A stretch of 64,000 nucleotides of DNA from Mycolicibacterium phocaicum (GTDB taxonomy: Bacteria; Actinomycetota; Actinomycetes; Mycobacteriales; Mycobacteriaceae): positions 868,001-932,000 of the forward strand of contig NZ_AP022616.1 in assembly GCF_010731115.1 (NCBI RefSeq), given 5' to 3'. Position numbers and translations under genes: made by a program. Within the stretch, counting starts at the first letter, position 1; every line of letters begins with the position of its first letter. Shown piece after piece: positions 46,801-59,271 of the stretch. A model generated the notes under the pieces. It saw only the letters and a list, made by a program, of their open reading frames with translations, had not been told where the DNA came from and did not search any database.

Positions 46801-49800
46801 ATCAGCGCGCCGCTGGTGTCGCCGTGCAGATCGGGATGCGCGGCCACCGCCTGGAAGCAGGCGTCGAGCAGCGCCGGGTGCACGGTGTAGGCGCTCTGCT
46901 GCGACCGGATGGCACCGGGCAGCGCGACGGCGGCGAGCACCGTGGTGCCCGCGGTCGTGTGGGCCGCCGTCAGGCCGGAGAACGCCGGGCCGTACTGGAT
47001 GCCGCGATCGGCGAACCAGGCCCGCAGGTCGCCACCATCGACATCTTCGGTGTGGGCGGCGACCAGCTTGGCCAGGTTGTAGGAAGGACGCAAGGCGTCG
47101 TCTGCACTGCCCGATTCCACGGCGTGCAGCGTCGCCGCGGCACGGCGCACCTGCTCGCCGTCCTGGTAGGTCTCGACGAGGAAGTCGATGTCGCCCGACG
47201 GCACCGCCGTGGCCACCGCCGACACGGCGGTCTCCTCTTCGAGCAGCAGCATCGCCTCGAAGGTCACGTTGCGGACCTCGGAGGCCTCGCCCAGCACCTC
47301 GCGGGCCGCGCCGAGCGCCATCTCGCAGTACGCCGCACCGGGCAGCGCCGCGACGTTGTGGACCTGGTGGTCACCCAGCCAGGGCTGCATGCCGGTGCCC
47401 ACGTCGGACTGCCAGACGTGCCGCTCGGGCTCCTCCGGGAGCCGCACGTGCGCGCCCAGCAGCGGGTGCACCGCCAGCGACGCCCCGCCGGGGGCCTGCT
47501 CGTGCGGGTCCCGCGTCAGGATCAGGTGGTTGCGGGTCCAGGTCGGCAGCGGCACGTCGACCAGCACGCCGTCCGGGTAGATCACCGAGAAGTCGATGGC
47601 GGCACCTGCGGTGTGCAGATCGGCGACGACGTCGCGCAGACCGTTCGGCACGTCCTGTTCGCGACGCATCGCGGCCAGGGCGGCGATGCCGATGTCCTGG
47701 TGCGCGGCGTTCTGGTTGACGGCGTGCACCAGCAGCGGGTGCGGGGCCAGCTCGATGAACACGCGGAAGCCGTCGTCGAGTGCGGCCTGCACGGCGGCAC
47801 CGAAGCGCACGGTGTGGCGCAGGTTGTCCACCCAGTAATCCGCGTCGTAGTCCGCGGGGTCACGCGGGTCGTACTGCGTGGCCGAGTAGTACGGCACCGC
47901 AGGCTCACCGGGCTCGAGGTCCTCGAGGGCGTCGGCCAGCTCGTCCAGGATCGGGTCGACCTGCGGGGTGTGCGACGCGACGTCGACGGCGACCTCGCGG
48001 GCCATGACGCCGCGCTCGTCCCATTCCTTGACCAGCGCGCGGATCGCGTCCTTGTCACCACCGACGACGGTGGACTGCGGCGAGGCGACGACCGCCAGCA
48101 CCACGTCGCTGACACCGCGGGCGCCGAGCTCGGAGAGCACCTGCTGGGCGGGCAACTCCACCGACGCCATGGCACCCGAGCCGGACACCTTGAGCATCAG
48201 GTTCGACCGGCGGCAGATCACCTTCACACCGTCGGCCAGTGACAGCGCGCCGGAGACGACGGCGGCGGCCGACTCACCCATCGAGTGGCCGATGACCGCG
48301 CCGGGCTGCACACCGTACGACCGCAGCGTGGCGGCCAGCGCCACCTGGATCGCGAACACGGCGGGCTGAATGCGATCGATGCCGGTCACCGTCTCACCGG
48401 CGGTGATGGCGTCGGTGATCGAGAAGCCCGACTCCGCTTCGATGAGCGGTTCGATCTCGGCGATGGCCGCGGCGAATGCGGGCTCGGCGGCCAGCAGACC
48501 GGCGCCCATGGCCGCCCACTGTGAACCCTGGCCCGAGAACACCCAGACCGGGCCGCGGTCGCCCTTGCCGGCGGCGGGCTGGAACGGGGTCTCGCCGTCG
48601 GCGACGCCACGGAGGGCCTGGATCAGGCCGGCGGCGTCCTCGGCGAGGACGGCGGCGCGAACCGGTCGGTGTGCGCGGCGGCGTGCGAGCGTGTAGGCGG
48701 TGTCGGCCAGATCGAGGGCCTCGCCCTGGGCGGCGGCCCAGTCGGCCAGCTTGCCGGCGGTGCGGCGCAACTCGTCGGCCGAGGTGGATGACACGGGGAA
48801 CAGCAGTTTGCCGCCGATCCCCTGCCCTTCGGACCCGACGACGCGCGGCGACGACTCGGCCGGGGCCTGTTCGACGACGGCGTGCACGTTGGTGCCGGAC
48901 AGACCGTAGGCGGACACCGCGGCGCGGCGCGGATGGTCGGCGGTCGCGGGCCACGGCACGAGCTCCGTCGGCACGAACAGGCCGGTGCTGATGGCCGCCA
49001 TCTCGGCGGGCATCTCGTTGAAGTAGAGGTTCTTCGGCACCTCGCCGTGCTGCAGGGCCAGGACGGCCTTCATCAGGCCGACGGCACCCGACGCCGACTG
49101 CGCATGTCCGACGTTGGTCTTGACCGAACCCAGCACGACCGGCCCTTGCTTGCCGTAAACCGTTGCCAGACTTGAGTATTCGATCGGGTCACCGACGGGC
49201 GTGCCGGTGCCGTGCGCCTCGATGTAGCCGACGGTGGCGGGATCGATGGCGGCGAGGTCCAGCGCGCGGCGGTAGACCGCGACCTGGGCGTCCGCGCCCG
49301 GGGTCGCGATGTTGACCGTGTGGCCGTCCTGGTTGCTCGCCGTGCCACGGATGACCGCGAGGATGCGATCGCCGTCGCGCTGGGCGTCGTCCAGGCGCTT
49401 CATCATGAACATGACCGACGCCTCGGCGGAGACGAAGCCGTCGGCGGCAACGTCGAAGGCGTGGCAGTGGCCGGTCGGCGACAGCATGCCCTGGGCCGAA
49501 CCCGAGGACATCTTGCGCGGCTCCAGCATGATCGACACACCGCCGGCGAGGGCGGCGTCGCTCTCGCCGTCGTGCAGGCTGCGGCACGCGTTGTGGATGG
49601 CGAGCAGGCTCGACGAACAGGCCGAGTCGACCGTGTACGACGGGCCGTGCGCACCCAGGTGGTACGAGACGCGCCCAGAGGCCAGGCTGAAGTTGTTACC
49701 GGTGAAGCCGTACGGGCCCTCGATGGCGTGGGCGTCGGCGGCCAGCAACTGGTAGTCGCCGTGGGTCATACCCACGAAGACGCCGGTGAGCGAGCCGGCC

Positions 49801-50150
49801 AGGGTGGCGGGATCGATGCCTGCGTGTTCCACGGCCTCCCAAGAGGTTTCGAGGATCAGGCGGTGCTGCGGGTCGATCGCGGTGGCTTCACGGTCGCTGA
49901 TGTTGAAGAAGTCGGCGTCGAAGCCGGCAACGTCATCGAGGAAACCGCCCCACTTGGACACCGACCGGCCGGGCACGCCGGGCTCCGGGTCGTAGTACTC
50001 CTCGGCGTCCCAGCGTTCCAGGGGAACCTTGGTAACCAGGTCGTCACCGCGCAGCAGGGCTTCCCACAGCTCGTCCGGCGAACTGATGCCGCCAGGAAGC
50101 CGGCATGCCATGCCGATGATCGCGACGGGTGTCGTCGGTGACCCACCCAC
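43863..50150 (-). CDS. pks5: Mas-like iterative type I polyketide synthase (Pks5-like)
   Basis: This 2,095-residue single-module, highly reducing PKS has the order KS (about 8-430; Cys178 in [11 protein letters not shown]), AT (about 545-850; GHSMGESAA), DH (about 905-1180; HNVAALPG), ER (about 1450-1760; [20 protein letters not shown]), KR (about 1790-1980; [15 protein letters not shown]) and ACP (about 2010-2085; [12 protein letters not shown] with the phosphopantetheine serine). Mas-like enzymes extend fatty-acyl starters with methylmalonyl-CoA to give multi-methyl-branched acids; pks5-type genes make the chains of LOS. There is no thioesterase, as release is done by a Pap protein. The start is GTG 50150, with GGAGAGG upstream. 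The gene looks intact. Confidence 0.95.
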   Translation of the reverse strand: MGGSPTTPVAIIGMACRLPGGISSPDELWEALLRGDDLVTKVPLERWDAEEYYDPEPGVPGRSVSKWGGFLDDVAGFDADFFNISDREATAIDPQHRLILETSWEAVEHAGIDPATLAGSLTGVFVGMTHGDYQLLAADAHAIEGPYGFTGNNFSLASGRVSYHLGAHGPSYTVDSACSSSLLAIHNACRSLHDGESDAALAGGVSIMLEPRKMSSGSAQGMLSPTGHCHAFDVAADGFVSAEASVMFMMKRLDDAQRDGDRILAVIRGTASNQDGHTVNIATPGADAQVAVYRRALDLAAIDPATVGYIEAHGTGTPVGDPIEYSSLATVYGKQGPVVLGSVKTNVGHAQSASGAVGLMKAVLALQHGEVPKNLYFNEMPAEMAAISTGLFVPTELVPWPATADHPRRAAVSAYGLSGTNVHAVVEQAPAESSPRVVGSEGQGIGGKLLFPVSSTSADELRRTAGKLADWAAAQGEALDLADTAYTLARRRAHRPVRAAVLAEDAAGLIQALRGVADGETPFQPAAGKGDRGPVWVFSGQGSQWAAMGAGLLAAEPAFAAAIAEIEPLIEAESGFSITDAITAGETVTGIDRIQPAVFAIQVALAATLRSYGVQPGAVIGHSMGESAAAVVSGALSLADGVKVICRRSNLMLKVSGSGAMASVELPAQQVLSELGARGVSDVVLAVVASPQSTVVGGDKDAIRALVKEWDERGVMAREVAVDVASHTPQVDPILDELADALEDLEPGEPAVPYYSATQYDPRDPADYDADYWVDNLRHTVRFGAAVQAALDDGFRVFIELAPHPLLVHAVNQNAAHQDIGIAALAAMRREQDVPNGLRDVVADLHTAGAAIDFSVIYPDGVLVDVPLPTWTRNHLILTRDPHEQAPGGASLAVHPLLGAHVRLPEEPERHVWQSDVGTGMQPWLGDHQVHNVAALPGAAYCEMALGAAREVLGEASEVRNVTFEAMLLLEEETAVSAVATAVPSGDIDFLVETYQDGEQVRRAAATLHAVESGSADDALRPSYNLAKLVAAHTEDVDGGDLRAWFADRGIQYGPAFSGLTAAHTTAGTTVLAAVALPGAIRSQQSAYTVHPALLDACFQAVAAHPDLHGDTSGALMLPLGVGKLRAYESTRNAHYCYVKLVSLSPTAIEADIDVLDENGAVLLAVTGLRLGTGVSEAGQRERLLGERLLNIEWRSQDAPVANVVDPGRWLLISAAADADSLTEKLSEVLQSDEADVSTMAWPADADHASNLESLQETLTAKPFKGVVVVTGAAEGSAASASLATAQRGVAQVEQLVHIVRGLPDVPGQPARLYVLTRGARTVAPGDVANLEQGGIRGFMRAIGMEYPAMRPTQIDLDVQADVAHVAAELLSGSEEDETAWRSGEWFTARLNLSQLQPEERRTAVVRPETDGVQLQIRTPGDLSSAELAAYERVAPGPGQIEVSVAASNLNFADVLVAYGRYPSFEGRLPQPGADFAGVVTAVGPGVTDHQIGDRVAGISLTGAWKTFVTCDANLAVKIPDDLPEGSAAAVPSAHATAWYGLHNLARIQAGDKVLIHSATGGVGQAAIAIARAAGAEIYATAGSDDRRNLLRSWGIQHVYDSRSTAFAEEIRRDTDGYGVDVVLNSLPGAAQKAGVELLTFGGRFVEIGKRDIYGDTRMGLFPFRRNLSFYALDLALLTLTNPDVTRGMLETIFGQIAEGVLPVPDTTHYPLRDAATAIRVMGAAGHTGKLVLDIPHTGEFEAVLSPEHAPVYRADGSYIVTGGLSGLGLFLADKLAAGGCGRIVLNARSEPNGHTRQAIEAVRAKGAEVEVVLGDIAAADTATRLVAAAESTGKPLRGVLHGAAVVEDATLPNITDELIQRDWAPKVYGAWYLHEATASADLDWFCSFSSAAAMVGSPGQAAYAAANSWLDAFTQWRRAQGLPATAIAWGAWAKIGAGQGMAADEAMAIAPEDGAYAFDAIIRHDRAYSGYAPVAGADWLVAFAQTSKFAESFASIGRGSAGSSEFLAEFHALPEEERPARLRRLITDAMSMILRRSVDPDRPLAEYGLDSLGALELRTRIEAETGVRIGSSDITNVRALAERLGEAISTAIST

Positions 50151-50774
50151 TTAGTTACCGCCTCTCCGTGCAGTCCGGCCCGACCCCGACACGCAGTGCC
50201 GGGTGGCTTTGCAGACCGCGCTCAAAAATCTCTGCGAAATCGTCTTTGCCGCGTTAAACAAACTGGCTCGAAATCCTACCGGGTCAAATTAACTGATCCG
50301 CCGATTCGGGGCTACCCGTTTCGGTCGAATCGCTACCAGGTGACCGTCAGCAGCGGATATCCGCAGCACACTCGCCGCGGAAGACCCAACCCGCCCGGCG
50401 CGCCGTTGCGCAGGGGTTTGGTTCGGAGCCTTTTCGAACCAGCCACGGGCCGGAAGCATAGCGGTCCGTAGCGAACATCGTTCACCCCAGCACCGTGCGC
50501 ACGCGGACGCCGCGACAGGGCAAATGTTTGCGTGGATATCGTTATTGAAATTCGAGCAACACAACGAAAATCACAGAACTACAGGCTGTGGCCATAAAAT
50601 CGTATTGTCGGCAATGATCGATACGCATGGTATGAAATATCTGGTGTGACGAACTCCGCTCGATACGGGCAAAAAATCAACATGCCCGACATCTGCGCGT
50701 ATTCGAAAGTCCGGTGCTGAGGGCGGTCCGCATCGCTTCCGATGCGGCCGCATATCTCGCGCGCGCAAACTCCG
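50151..50774. promoter_or_regulatory. Long upstream region of the pks5-papA4 operon
   Basis: About 620 bp without a recognisable gene lies between lipL and the PKS (both minus strand). The part nearest lipL (50520-50700) is distinctly AT-richer than the rest of the window. This points to a promoter and possible regulator-binding region for the PKS operon. A short inverted repeat GGTTCG...CGAACC occurs near 50420-50445. Small frames here lack family motifs. Confidence 0.45.
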
Positions 50775-52067
50775 TCAGCCCGCAACCGGGGCCGGATCGG
50801 CGTACGGTGCACCGAACTCCGCGACCCGGCAGAAACCGTTGCTGCGCGCCTGCGCAGCACCGTGTCGCACCATTGCCCCAAGTGCGACGAAACCAGCCTG
50901 ATCCGCAACCATCAGCGGCGTCAACAGGCGGTTGTGCACGAATCCGAAAGCCAGGCCCCGATCGGGGTCCGCCCAGCCCAGCGACCCGCCCAGTCCGACG
51001 TGTCCGAACCCCGGCATGACACCAGGGATCGGTGTGCCGTGATACCCGAGGTTGAAGTCCATCGGCAGGCCGAGGCCCAGATCCGGGAAGAGGCTGCCGG
51101 TCCCCCGCAGTTGCGCGACGGTACCGGCCGACAGGAACCGCAGGCCGTCCATCTGGCCGCCGTTGGCCAGCGCGCCGTACACGCGGCCCAGCGCACGCGC
51201 GGTGGCCACGCCGTTGGCGCCCGGCATCTCGGAATCCAGCAGTGGCGTGTCGCCCTGCGCCATCGATCGCATGCCGGTGAAGTACATCGAGCCGAATCCA
51301 CCCGAGAACGGCAGCTTGGCCACGTGCGGCGCCACCGCGTCGAACAGTGGGTTGCGGATGCGGAACTGCGGCCCGATGATCTGCGCGGGCTGGGTGGGCG
51401 CATCCGCGGCCGGCCGGCCCAGGTGCAGGCCGTCGATGCCGAGGGGCTCGGCAAGTTCGGTACGGAACAGCTCGCGCATGCTCTGCCCGGTCACCGCGCG
51501 GGCCAGCCCGGACAACAGCCAGCCGTAGGTGATGGCGTGGTACGCCGGTCGCCCCTTCATCCAGCTCATCGGCGCCGCCGCCAGCCGCTGCTCCATGAGG
51601 CGGTGGTCCATCAGCTCGTCGCGGGTGGCGCCGTTCAGCTGCGACAGCCCGGCGCGGTGCCGCATGAGCTCGCGCACCGTCACGCCGGCCTTGCCGTTGG
51701 CCGCGAAGGCCGGCCAGTAGTCGGCGACCGGGACGTCGTAGCCGATCAGGCCCCGATCGGCCAGGCGGTGGATGACGGTCGAGGCCAACCCCTTGGTCGC
51801 CGAGAACACCATGGCGCCGGTGTCCGCGTCCCACCGCCGGGTGCCCCACCGGTCGGCCCATCCCGTCCACACGTCGACGACAGGAACGCCGTCGAGGTAC
51901 ACCGAGAGGGCGCCGCCGCCCAGGAAGCGGCTGGGGAACATGGCCGAAAAGGCGCGCACCACTGTTGCGAAGTTCGGGTCAGCGGCACCGTGAACACCCT
52001 GCGGAAGAGGTCCGCCGGCGGACCGGAGAGGCGCGACGTTGCGCTCCCGGCGAATTGCGTTGGTCAT
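50775..52067 (-). CDS. lipL: Serine hydrolase/esterase of the beta-lactamase family (LipL-like)
   Basis: A 430-residue protein of the EstB/class C beta-lactamase-like esterase group. The nucleophile motif is FSATKGLAST (SxxK, Ser and Lys), the catalytic tyrosine lies in YHAITYGWLLSGL, and a third motif is HVGLGGSLGW. The ATG at 52067 is chosen over a TTG 6 bp upstream. M. tuberculosis LipL (Rv1497) is next to meaB (Rv1496), as here. These enzymes cleave short-chain esters; the natural substrate is not known. No signal peptide is evident. Confidence 0.9.
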   Translation of the reverse strand: MTNAIRRERNVAPLRSAGGPLPQGVHGAADPNFATVVRAFSAMFPSRFLGGGALSVYLDGVPVVDVWTGWADRWGTRRWDADTGAMVFSATKGLASTVIHRLADRGLIGYDVPVADYWPAFAANGKAGVTVRELMRHRAGLSQLNGATRDELMDHRLMEQRLAAAPMSWMKGRPAYHAITYGWLLSGLARAVTGQSMRELFRTELAEPLGIDGLHLGRPAADAPTQPAQIIGPQFRIRNPLFDAVAPHVAKLPFSGGFGSMYFTGMRSMAQGDTPLLDSEMPGANGVATARALGRVYGALANGGQMDGLRFLSAGTVAQLRGTGSLFPDLGLGLPMDFNLGYHGTPIPGVMPGFGHVGLGGSLGWADPDRGLAFGFVHNRLLTPLMVADQAGFVALGAMVRHGAAQARSNGFCRVAEFGAPYADPAPVAG

Positions 52068-52424
52068 TACCAAATGATGACGTGCGCCTGCCGCAGATCA
52101 TCTCCGACGTTATCAATCTGTTAGCTAAATAGTCTGGATACACAGGTTCGGCGTGTCCGCCATATCCACTTCAAGATCGCATTTACGCTGGCGTAACCCG
52201 TTGCGGAGTTACTGCCAAGATCGCGAGTTCAGAGGTCAGCCCGCCACCGTTGGCAATATTTCGATAGCCGAACGCCCGTGGTCGCATTTTGGTCCGCAAG
52301 TCGGGCCGGCGGCTGGTCCATCCCGAATTCGGTTTCGCCAGCGCCCGACCCGAATACCCGGCAGGCCGGTTCCGTCAGCGCGCCGGCAAACACACCGGCA
52401 ATTTCAGAACGGGCGCGGCCGGAG
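52068..52424. other. Intergenic region between lipL and meaB
   Basis: About 350 bp with no gene that I can support. The side near lipL (52090-52145) is AT-rich and includes TCTGTTAGCTAAATAGTC. It probably holds the lipL promoter, since lipL reads away from it on the minus strand, and also the 3' trailer of the mutAB-meaB operon. Confidence 0.4.
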
Positions 52425-53399
52425 TCAGTTCGCGAGGTCGATGATGCGCTGTGCCGCCAGCGCCGGCGTCAACTCACCCTCGCGCACCTGGCGTTCCACC
52501 TCGTCGCGATTCGCCTTGACCGCCGGATTCGACAGCACCCGGTCGAGCACCGTGTCGCGCACCATGGTCCACGTCCAGTCGACCTGCTGGGCTCGCCGCC
52601 GGGCCTCGAATTCGCCTGCAGCGGTGAGGGTTTCACGATGCTTGAGCACAGTGTCCCACATCGCGGCAAGACCGTCGCCGGTCAGTGCGCTCATGGTCAG
52701 CACCGGCGGCCGCCACAGGGTGTCGCGCGGATAGATCAACCGGATCGCCCCGGACAGTTCCCGTGCCGCGGCCTTGGCTTCGATGGCGTGCTCGCCGTCG
52801 GCCTTGTTGACCACGATGACATCGGCGAGCTCCAGCACGCCTTTCTTGATGCCCTGCAGCTGGTCACCGGTGCGGGCCAGCGTCAGGAAGACGAAGGTGT
52901 CGACCATGTTCGCCACCGTCACCTCCGACTGGCCGACGCCGACGGTCTCGACCAGCACCACGTCGTAACCGGCCGCCTCCAGCAGCACGATGGTCTCGCG
53001 GGTGGCCTTGGCCACCCCGCCGAGCGTGCCCGATGTCGGCGACGGCCGGATGTAGGCCTCCGGCTGCACGGCCAGCTGCGCCATCCGGGTCTTGTCGCCG
53101 AGGATCGAACCGCCGGTACGCGTCGACGACGGGTCGACGGCGAGCACCGCGACGCGGTGTCCGCGCTCGATCAGGTGCATGCCGAGCGCTTCGATGGTCG
53201 TCGACTTGCCGACGCCGGGGACGCCGGTGATGCCGACGTGCAGCGCGCTGCCGGCCTCCGGTGTGAGCTCGAGCAGCAGCTGCTGCGCGGCATCACGATG
53301 GTCGGACCGGGTGGACTCGACCAGCGTGATGGCACGCGAGAGCGCCGCCCGATCGCCGGCGCGGATCCTGGCCGCGAGTTCAGGCACCGGGGCCGTCAT
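52425..53399 (-). CDS. meaB: Methylmalonyl-CoA mutase-associated GTPase
   Basis: A G3E-family GTPase of about 324 residues that protects and reloads the B12 cofactor of methylmalonyl-CoA mutase. Walker A is GITGVPGVGKSTTIEALG, the switch/Walker B region is DVVLVETVGVGQSE, and the base-specificity motif is VVNKADGEHA. ATG 53399 is favoured by a GAGG sequence 8 bases upstream; GTG 53408 is in frame but lies almost on the mutB stop (53410). It is the third gene of the mutA-mutB-meaB operon. Confidence 0.95.
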   Translation of the reverse strand: MTAPVPELAARIRAGDRAALSRAITLVESTRSDHRDAAQQLLLELTPEAGSALHVGITGVPGVGKSTTIEALGMHLIERGHRVAVLAVDPSSTRTGGSILGDKTRMAQLAVQPEAYIRPSPTSGTLGGVAKATRETIVLLEAAGYDVVLVETVGVGQSEVTVANMVDTFVFLTLARTGDQLQGIKKGVLELADVIVVNKADGEHAIEAKAAARELSGAIRLIYPRDTLWRPPVLTMSALTGDGLAAMWDTVLKHRETLTAAGEFEARRRAQQVDWTWTMVRDTVLDRVLSNPAVKANRDEVERQVREGELTPALAAQRIIDLAN

Positions 53400-53409
53400 A
53401 CCCGCCACC

Positions 53410-55661
<2,252 letters not shown>

Positions 55662-55665
<4 letters not shown>

Positions 55666-57500
55666 GCCCCCAATCGGGTGAGCAGGGTCGAAAGCGCTTC
55701 GACGGCATCGATTTTCATGGTCAGGTATTCGTCGGGCTTGTCGGCCGCGTCGGCGACCGACTTCTCCGGTCCGGCGAGGTACACGTGCGCGACGCCGGCC
55801 GCGCGGGCGGCCTTGATGATGTCGCTCGCCTCGTCGGCGTACCGGGCGTCGGTACCGCAGACCACCGCGGCCACCTGGCCTGCGGCGGCCGCCGCCACGC
55901 CCTGAGCGTCGACGGTGCCGGGGTTGACGGCCTCGATGCCACCGGAAGCCAACAGGTTCGAGGCGAACGTCGTGCGGATGTTGTGCTCGGCCAACGGGCC
56001 CACCGGCAGCAGCACGGCCTGCGGGCGCTTGCCGGTCTTGGCCAGGTAGGCGTCGGAGCGATTGCGCAGCGCCTCGAAGGCCGCGGCGTAGCGCACCACG
56101 CCCGGGAACGAATCCGTCTGCGCGAGCCGGGTTTCCGCCAGGTTCGGGAACTCGTTGACGCCGGTGAGCGCCGTGCGCCGGTGCGCGATGTCATCGGCGC
56201 GACGGTCGGCGATCTCGGCGATCTGGGTGCGCAGGTGCTCACGGGCCGCGACGAAACCGCCCAGCGACTCCAGCTCCTGGAACTTCGCCCAGGCCTGCTG
56301 CGCCAGCTGATCGGTGAGGTCCTCGACGAACCACGAGCCACCCGACGGGTCGACGACGCGGCCCAGGTGCGACTCCTCGAGCAGCAGCAGCTGCGTGTTG
56401 CGCGCCATGCGGCGGCTGAAAGTGACTGCGGTACCAGGCAATCCGCCGTCGATGGCGGCGTCGAACGTCTCGACCAGCACGGTGTCGGCACCTCCGACGC
56501 CGGCGGCGAAGGCGGCGAGGGTGGTGCGGAGCATGTTCACCCACGGGTCGCGCTGCGACATCATGGCCTTCGAGGTGACGGCGTGGATCGTGGCGGCGCC
56601 CGCGTCGGGCGCACCGACGACCTCGGCCACCCGGGCCCAAAGCCGGCGCGCCGCACGGAGTTTGGCGATGGTGGCGAACTGGTCGTCGTCCGCGGCGAAG
56701 CGGAAGCTGAGCTGCCGCAGCGCGTCGGCGGTCGACAGCCCGCTCTCGGTCAGCAGCCGCAGGTAGGCGACGCCGGCGGCGAGGGCACCGGCCAGCTCCA
56801 GCGAGGCGCTCGCACCGAGGTTGTGCAGCGCGGCGGCGTCGACCGTGACGGCGCGCACTCCCCCCTCGTACCCGGTCAGCTTCGCGGCGGTGGCGACGAC
56901 GTCGGCCTCGGCCGCGGCGGCACGACCCGACAGCGGCGCGGTCAGCGGGTCGGCGCCCAGGTCGATCGACAGCCGGGCGCGCTGGTCGGCATCGAACGGC
57001 TCGACCAGTGTCAGCAGCTGATCGGCCGCACCCGCCAGGTCCGCACCGGCATCGAGGAGCACCGGCACCAGATCCAGGAAGACGCCCTCGAACACGCGGT
57101 CCAGCTGGTCGACAGGTACGCCGTCAGCACCCACCCGGACCTCGACGGCACTGGTGCCGTCGGTGAGGGCGAGCAGGATGGCGCCGTTCACCGTGGCGAC
57201 GTCGGCATCGCTGGCGATCGGGAAGGACTCGGTGACCTTCCAGCCGGCGAGCACGTCCCGGTGGGCGTCACCACCGCGGGTGAACGGCCAGTGTCCGGGC
57301 AGCGCGGGCTCGGCGAGTCCGTCCAGGCTGGTGTAGAGCGGACGGACCGGGAAGCCGTCGTACGTGGGGGTATCGAGCAGACGCTCAGGGTCTGCCGGCA
57401 GATCCTCGACTGCCTTGCGGGTGCTCTTGGCGAGCACGCCGGCGACGTTCTCTTGCCACCGCGCGTAGCGGTCCCGAACGGTGGACGCGTCGACAGTCAC
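55662..57500 (-). CDS. mutA: Methylmalonyl-CoA mutase small subunit
   Basis: A 612-residue subunit, homologous to mutB but without the B12-binding DxHxxG motif, as expected for the structural partner in the heterodimer. The start is GTG or ATG-equivalent at 57500, beginning [20 protein letters not shown]. Conserved barrel-like stretches such as [24 protein letters not shown], given by position around residues 365-390, match the mutB counterpart. It is the first gene of the operon and diverges from the DedA-like gene, with an AT-rich stretch of about 220 bp between them. Confidence 0.95.
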
Positions 57501-57723
57501 CGGCGACTCCCAATCTTTCGGCCATCAGACATATGGCACTGCATGCAGAAATGCCTATCACACTTGATTTTCAGGCTAAATCACGCAGGTCGCTACTACC
57601 CAGTAGCTCCACCGCGCACCGGGCGCCCACGACTCTGACGGCAACCGGTCGGCGCAATCGACCGTCTCGTGGACCCGCTCCTGACAGCGATGATCGGGCG
57701 GTCGCCCCGTACCCTTGGAAAAC
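57501..57723. promoter_or_regulatory. Divergent promoter region of mutA and the TVP38-like gene
   Basis: About 220 bp, AT-rich in the half near mutA (57530-57600, with TTGATTTTCAGGCTAAATC). It probably contains both promoters. No clear operator could be picked out. Confidence 0.4.
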
Positions 57724-58443
57724 GTGAACTCCGTTGTCAGCGCGCTGCGCACGGTCCTGTCTGCGGTGCAAGCCACTGCGGCGCAGATGCCGTTGCGACG
57801 GGCCGTGGGCATCGGAACGGCGATTGTGATTCTTGTCGCAATCGCCATCTGGGTGCCGTTGCCCAGCGCGGTACAGATGCGGGACTGGGCCGCCGCGGCC
57901 GGCCCGTGGTTCCCGCTGGCATTCCTGGTCGCACACACCGTCGTCACGGTGCTGCCGTTCCCCCGCACCGCCTTCACCCTCGCCGCGGGCCTGCTGTTCG
58001 GCTCCGCCCTCGGCGTCACGCTGGCCGTCATCGCCAGCACGCTGAGCGCGCTCATCGCGCTCTGGCTGGTCCGGGTGCTGGGCTGGCAGTTGAGCAAGCT
58101 CTCGCACAAGCACATCGACAGTCTCGACGCTCGGCTCAAGGAACGCGGGTGGGCGGCGATCCTGTCGATGCGCATGATCCCCGCGGTGCCGTTCTCGGTG
58201 CTCAACTACGCTGCCGGCGCCTCATCGGTCCGGGTGGTGCCGTATGCGTTCGCGACGTTCTTCGGGCTGCTGCCCGGCACCGCGGCCGTCGTCATCCTCG
58301 GCGACGCCCTCACCGGACAGATTCGGCCGTCGCTGCTGGTGGTGTCGGCCTGCACCGCGACCATCGGGATCTGCGGGCTGATCTACGAGATCCGGCTCCA
58401 TCGCCGTGCGCACGCCGCCGCACTCGACAGCGTGGGCCCGTGA
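57724..58443 (+). CDS. TVP38/TMEM64 (DedA-superfamily) membrane protein
   Basis: A membrane protein of about 239 residues with the SNARE-associated/VTT domain. Landmarks are VLPFPRTAFTLAAGLLFGSALG and SMRMIPAVPFSVLNYAAGAS (each given as landmark; the conserved prolines and the R-x-x-P-x-x-P re-entrant motif are visible), and then FATFFGLLPGTAAVVILGDA. Related proteins in bacteria act as flippases or support membrane lipid homeostasis. The start is GTG 57724; a TTG 9 bp upstream is an alternative. Its stop overlaps the next gene's GTG by 4 bp, coupling the two. It corresponds in position to Rv1491c. Confidence 0.9.
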   Translation: MNSVVSALRTVLSAVQATAAQMPLRRAVGIGTAIVILVAIAIWVPLPSAVQMRDWAAAAGPWFPLAFLVAHTVVTVLPFPRTAFTLAAGLLFGSALGVTLAVIASTLSALIALWLVRVLGWQLSKLSHKHIDSLDARLKERGWAAILSMRMIPAVPFSVLNYAAGASSVRVVPYAFATFFGLLPGTAAVVILGDALTGQIRPSLLVVSACTATIGICGLIYEIRLHRRAHAAALDSVGP

Positions 58444-58910
58444 CCGCAGTCGCCGGCCTCGGCGCCCGGATTCTGCGGAACCGCCACCTGGTGCGGGCGC
58501 CGATCTGGCTGTACCGCGCCCGGCTGGGGGCGCTGCTGGGCCCGCGCATGCTGATGCTCGAACACCTCGGCCGCAGCTCCGGTCGGCGGCGCTACGTCGT
58601 CCTCGAAATCGTGGACCGACCGTTCGACGACTGCTTCGTGGTCGCCTCGGGTTTCGGGACCACGGCGCAGTGGTTCCGCAACGTCCGCGCCGAACCACAG
58701 GTCCGGGTCTGGATCGGCAGCCACGGCCCCGCACGTGCCACGGCACGCGTGCTCGAACAGGCCGAAGTCGACCGGACGCTCAGCGACTACCGGACCCGCC
58801 ACCCCAAATACTGGGCGCAGTTCCGCCCGGTGCTCGAACAGACGCTGGGCCGGTCGATCGGCGACCGCGACGTCCCGCTGCCGATGGTCGAACTGCGGTT
58901 GCAGTCCTAA
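58440..58910 (+). CDS. Nitroreductase-family (DUF385) deazaflavin-dependent protein
   Basis: A 156-residue split-beta-barrel protein of the deazaflavin-dependent nitroreductase (Ddn-like) family, which is expanded in mycobacteria. Family landmarks are MLMLEHLGRSSGRRRYVVLE, then VVASGFGTTAQWFRNVRAEP and VWIGSHGPARATARVL. Such proteins bind F420 or related cofactors, or lipids. The GTG start at 58440 overlaps the upstream stop in a GTGA arrangement. It converges with the DoxX-like gene, with only a 4-bp overlap of their stops. Confidence 0.88.
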   Translation: MTAVAGLGARILRNRHLVRAPIWLYRARLGALLGPRMLMLEHLGRSSGRRRYVVLEIVDRPFDDCFVVASGFGTTAQWFRNVRAEPQVRVWIGSHGPARATARVLEQAEVDRTLSDYRTRHPKYWAQFRPVLEQTLGRSIGDRDVPLPMVELRLQS

Positions 58911-59269
58911 CCTTCGCGCTCGGGCAGCCCCTTGGCCGTCATCGCGGTGAACAGCGCCAGGAACAGCACGGCCGGCGCGGCGTTCGCCGGCTTGTCGTGT
59001 GCCCTGACGTGCGCGCCGACGGCCAGCGTGAAGTACAGCGCCAGCATCGCGGTGGTCAGCCGGGCCAGCGCCGAATTGCGTTGTCCGGCAATCAGACCCA
59101 CAGCGGCCGCGGCCTTGGAGCCGACGAGAATCCAGCGGTACTCGAGCGGGAAGTGCACTCCGTTGAGCGCCTTCTCGATGGGTGCGACGGGCACGGCACA
59201 CGCCGCGGCGTCACCGGCCATCAGCACCGCCAGGGCCGTGTAGGTCTTCGGGGAGGTCAGTGCGCTCAT
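58907..59269 (-). CDS. DoxX-like small membrane protein
   Basis: A 120-residue protein with four hydrophobic segments: about residues 10-28, 45-65, 70-88 and 95-112. The pattern (a central YRWILVGSKAAAAVGLIAGQ and a closing AAPAVLFLALF) resembles DoxX/DoxD-like families. ATG 59269 is only 2 bp from the stop of the SPFH gene, so it likely belongs to the same operon. Longer frames in this phase run through the SPFH gene and were rejected. Function is not known. Confidence 0.7.
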   Translation of the reverse strand: MSALTSPKTYTALAVLMAGDAAACAVPVAPIEKALNGVHFPLEYRWILVGSKAAAAVGLIAGQRNSALARLTTAMLALYFTLAVGAHVRAHDKPANAAPAVLFLALFTAMTAKGLPEREG

Positions 59270-59271
59270 GG

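Noticed and set aside
45909..48242. A 777-codon plus-strand open frame inside the PKS
   Set aside because: Mirror frame of the polyketide synthase AT-DH-ER region.
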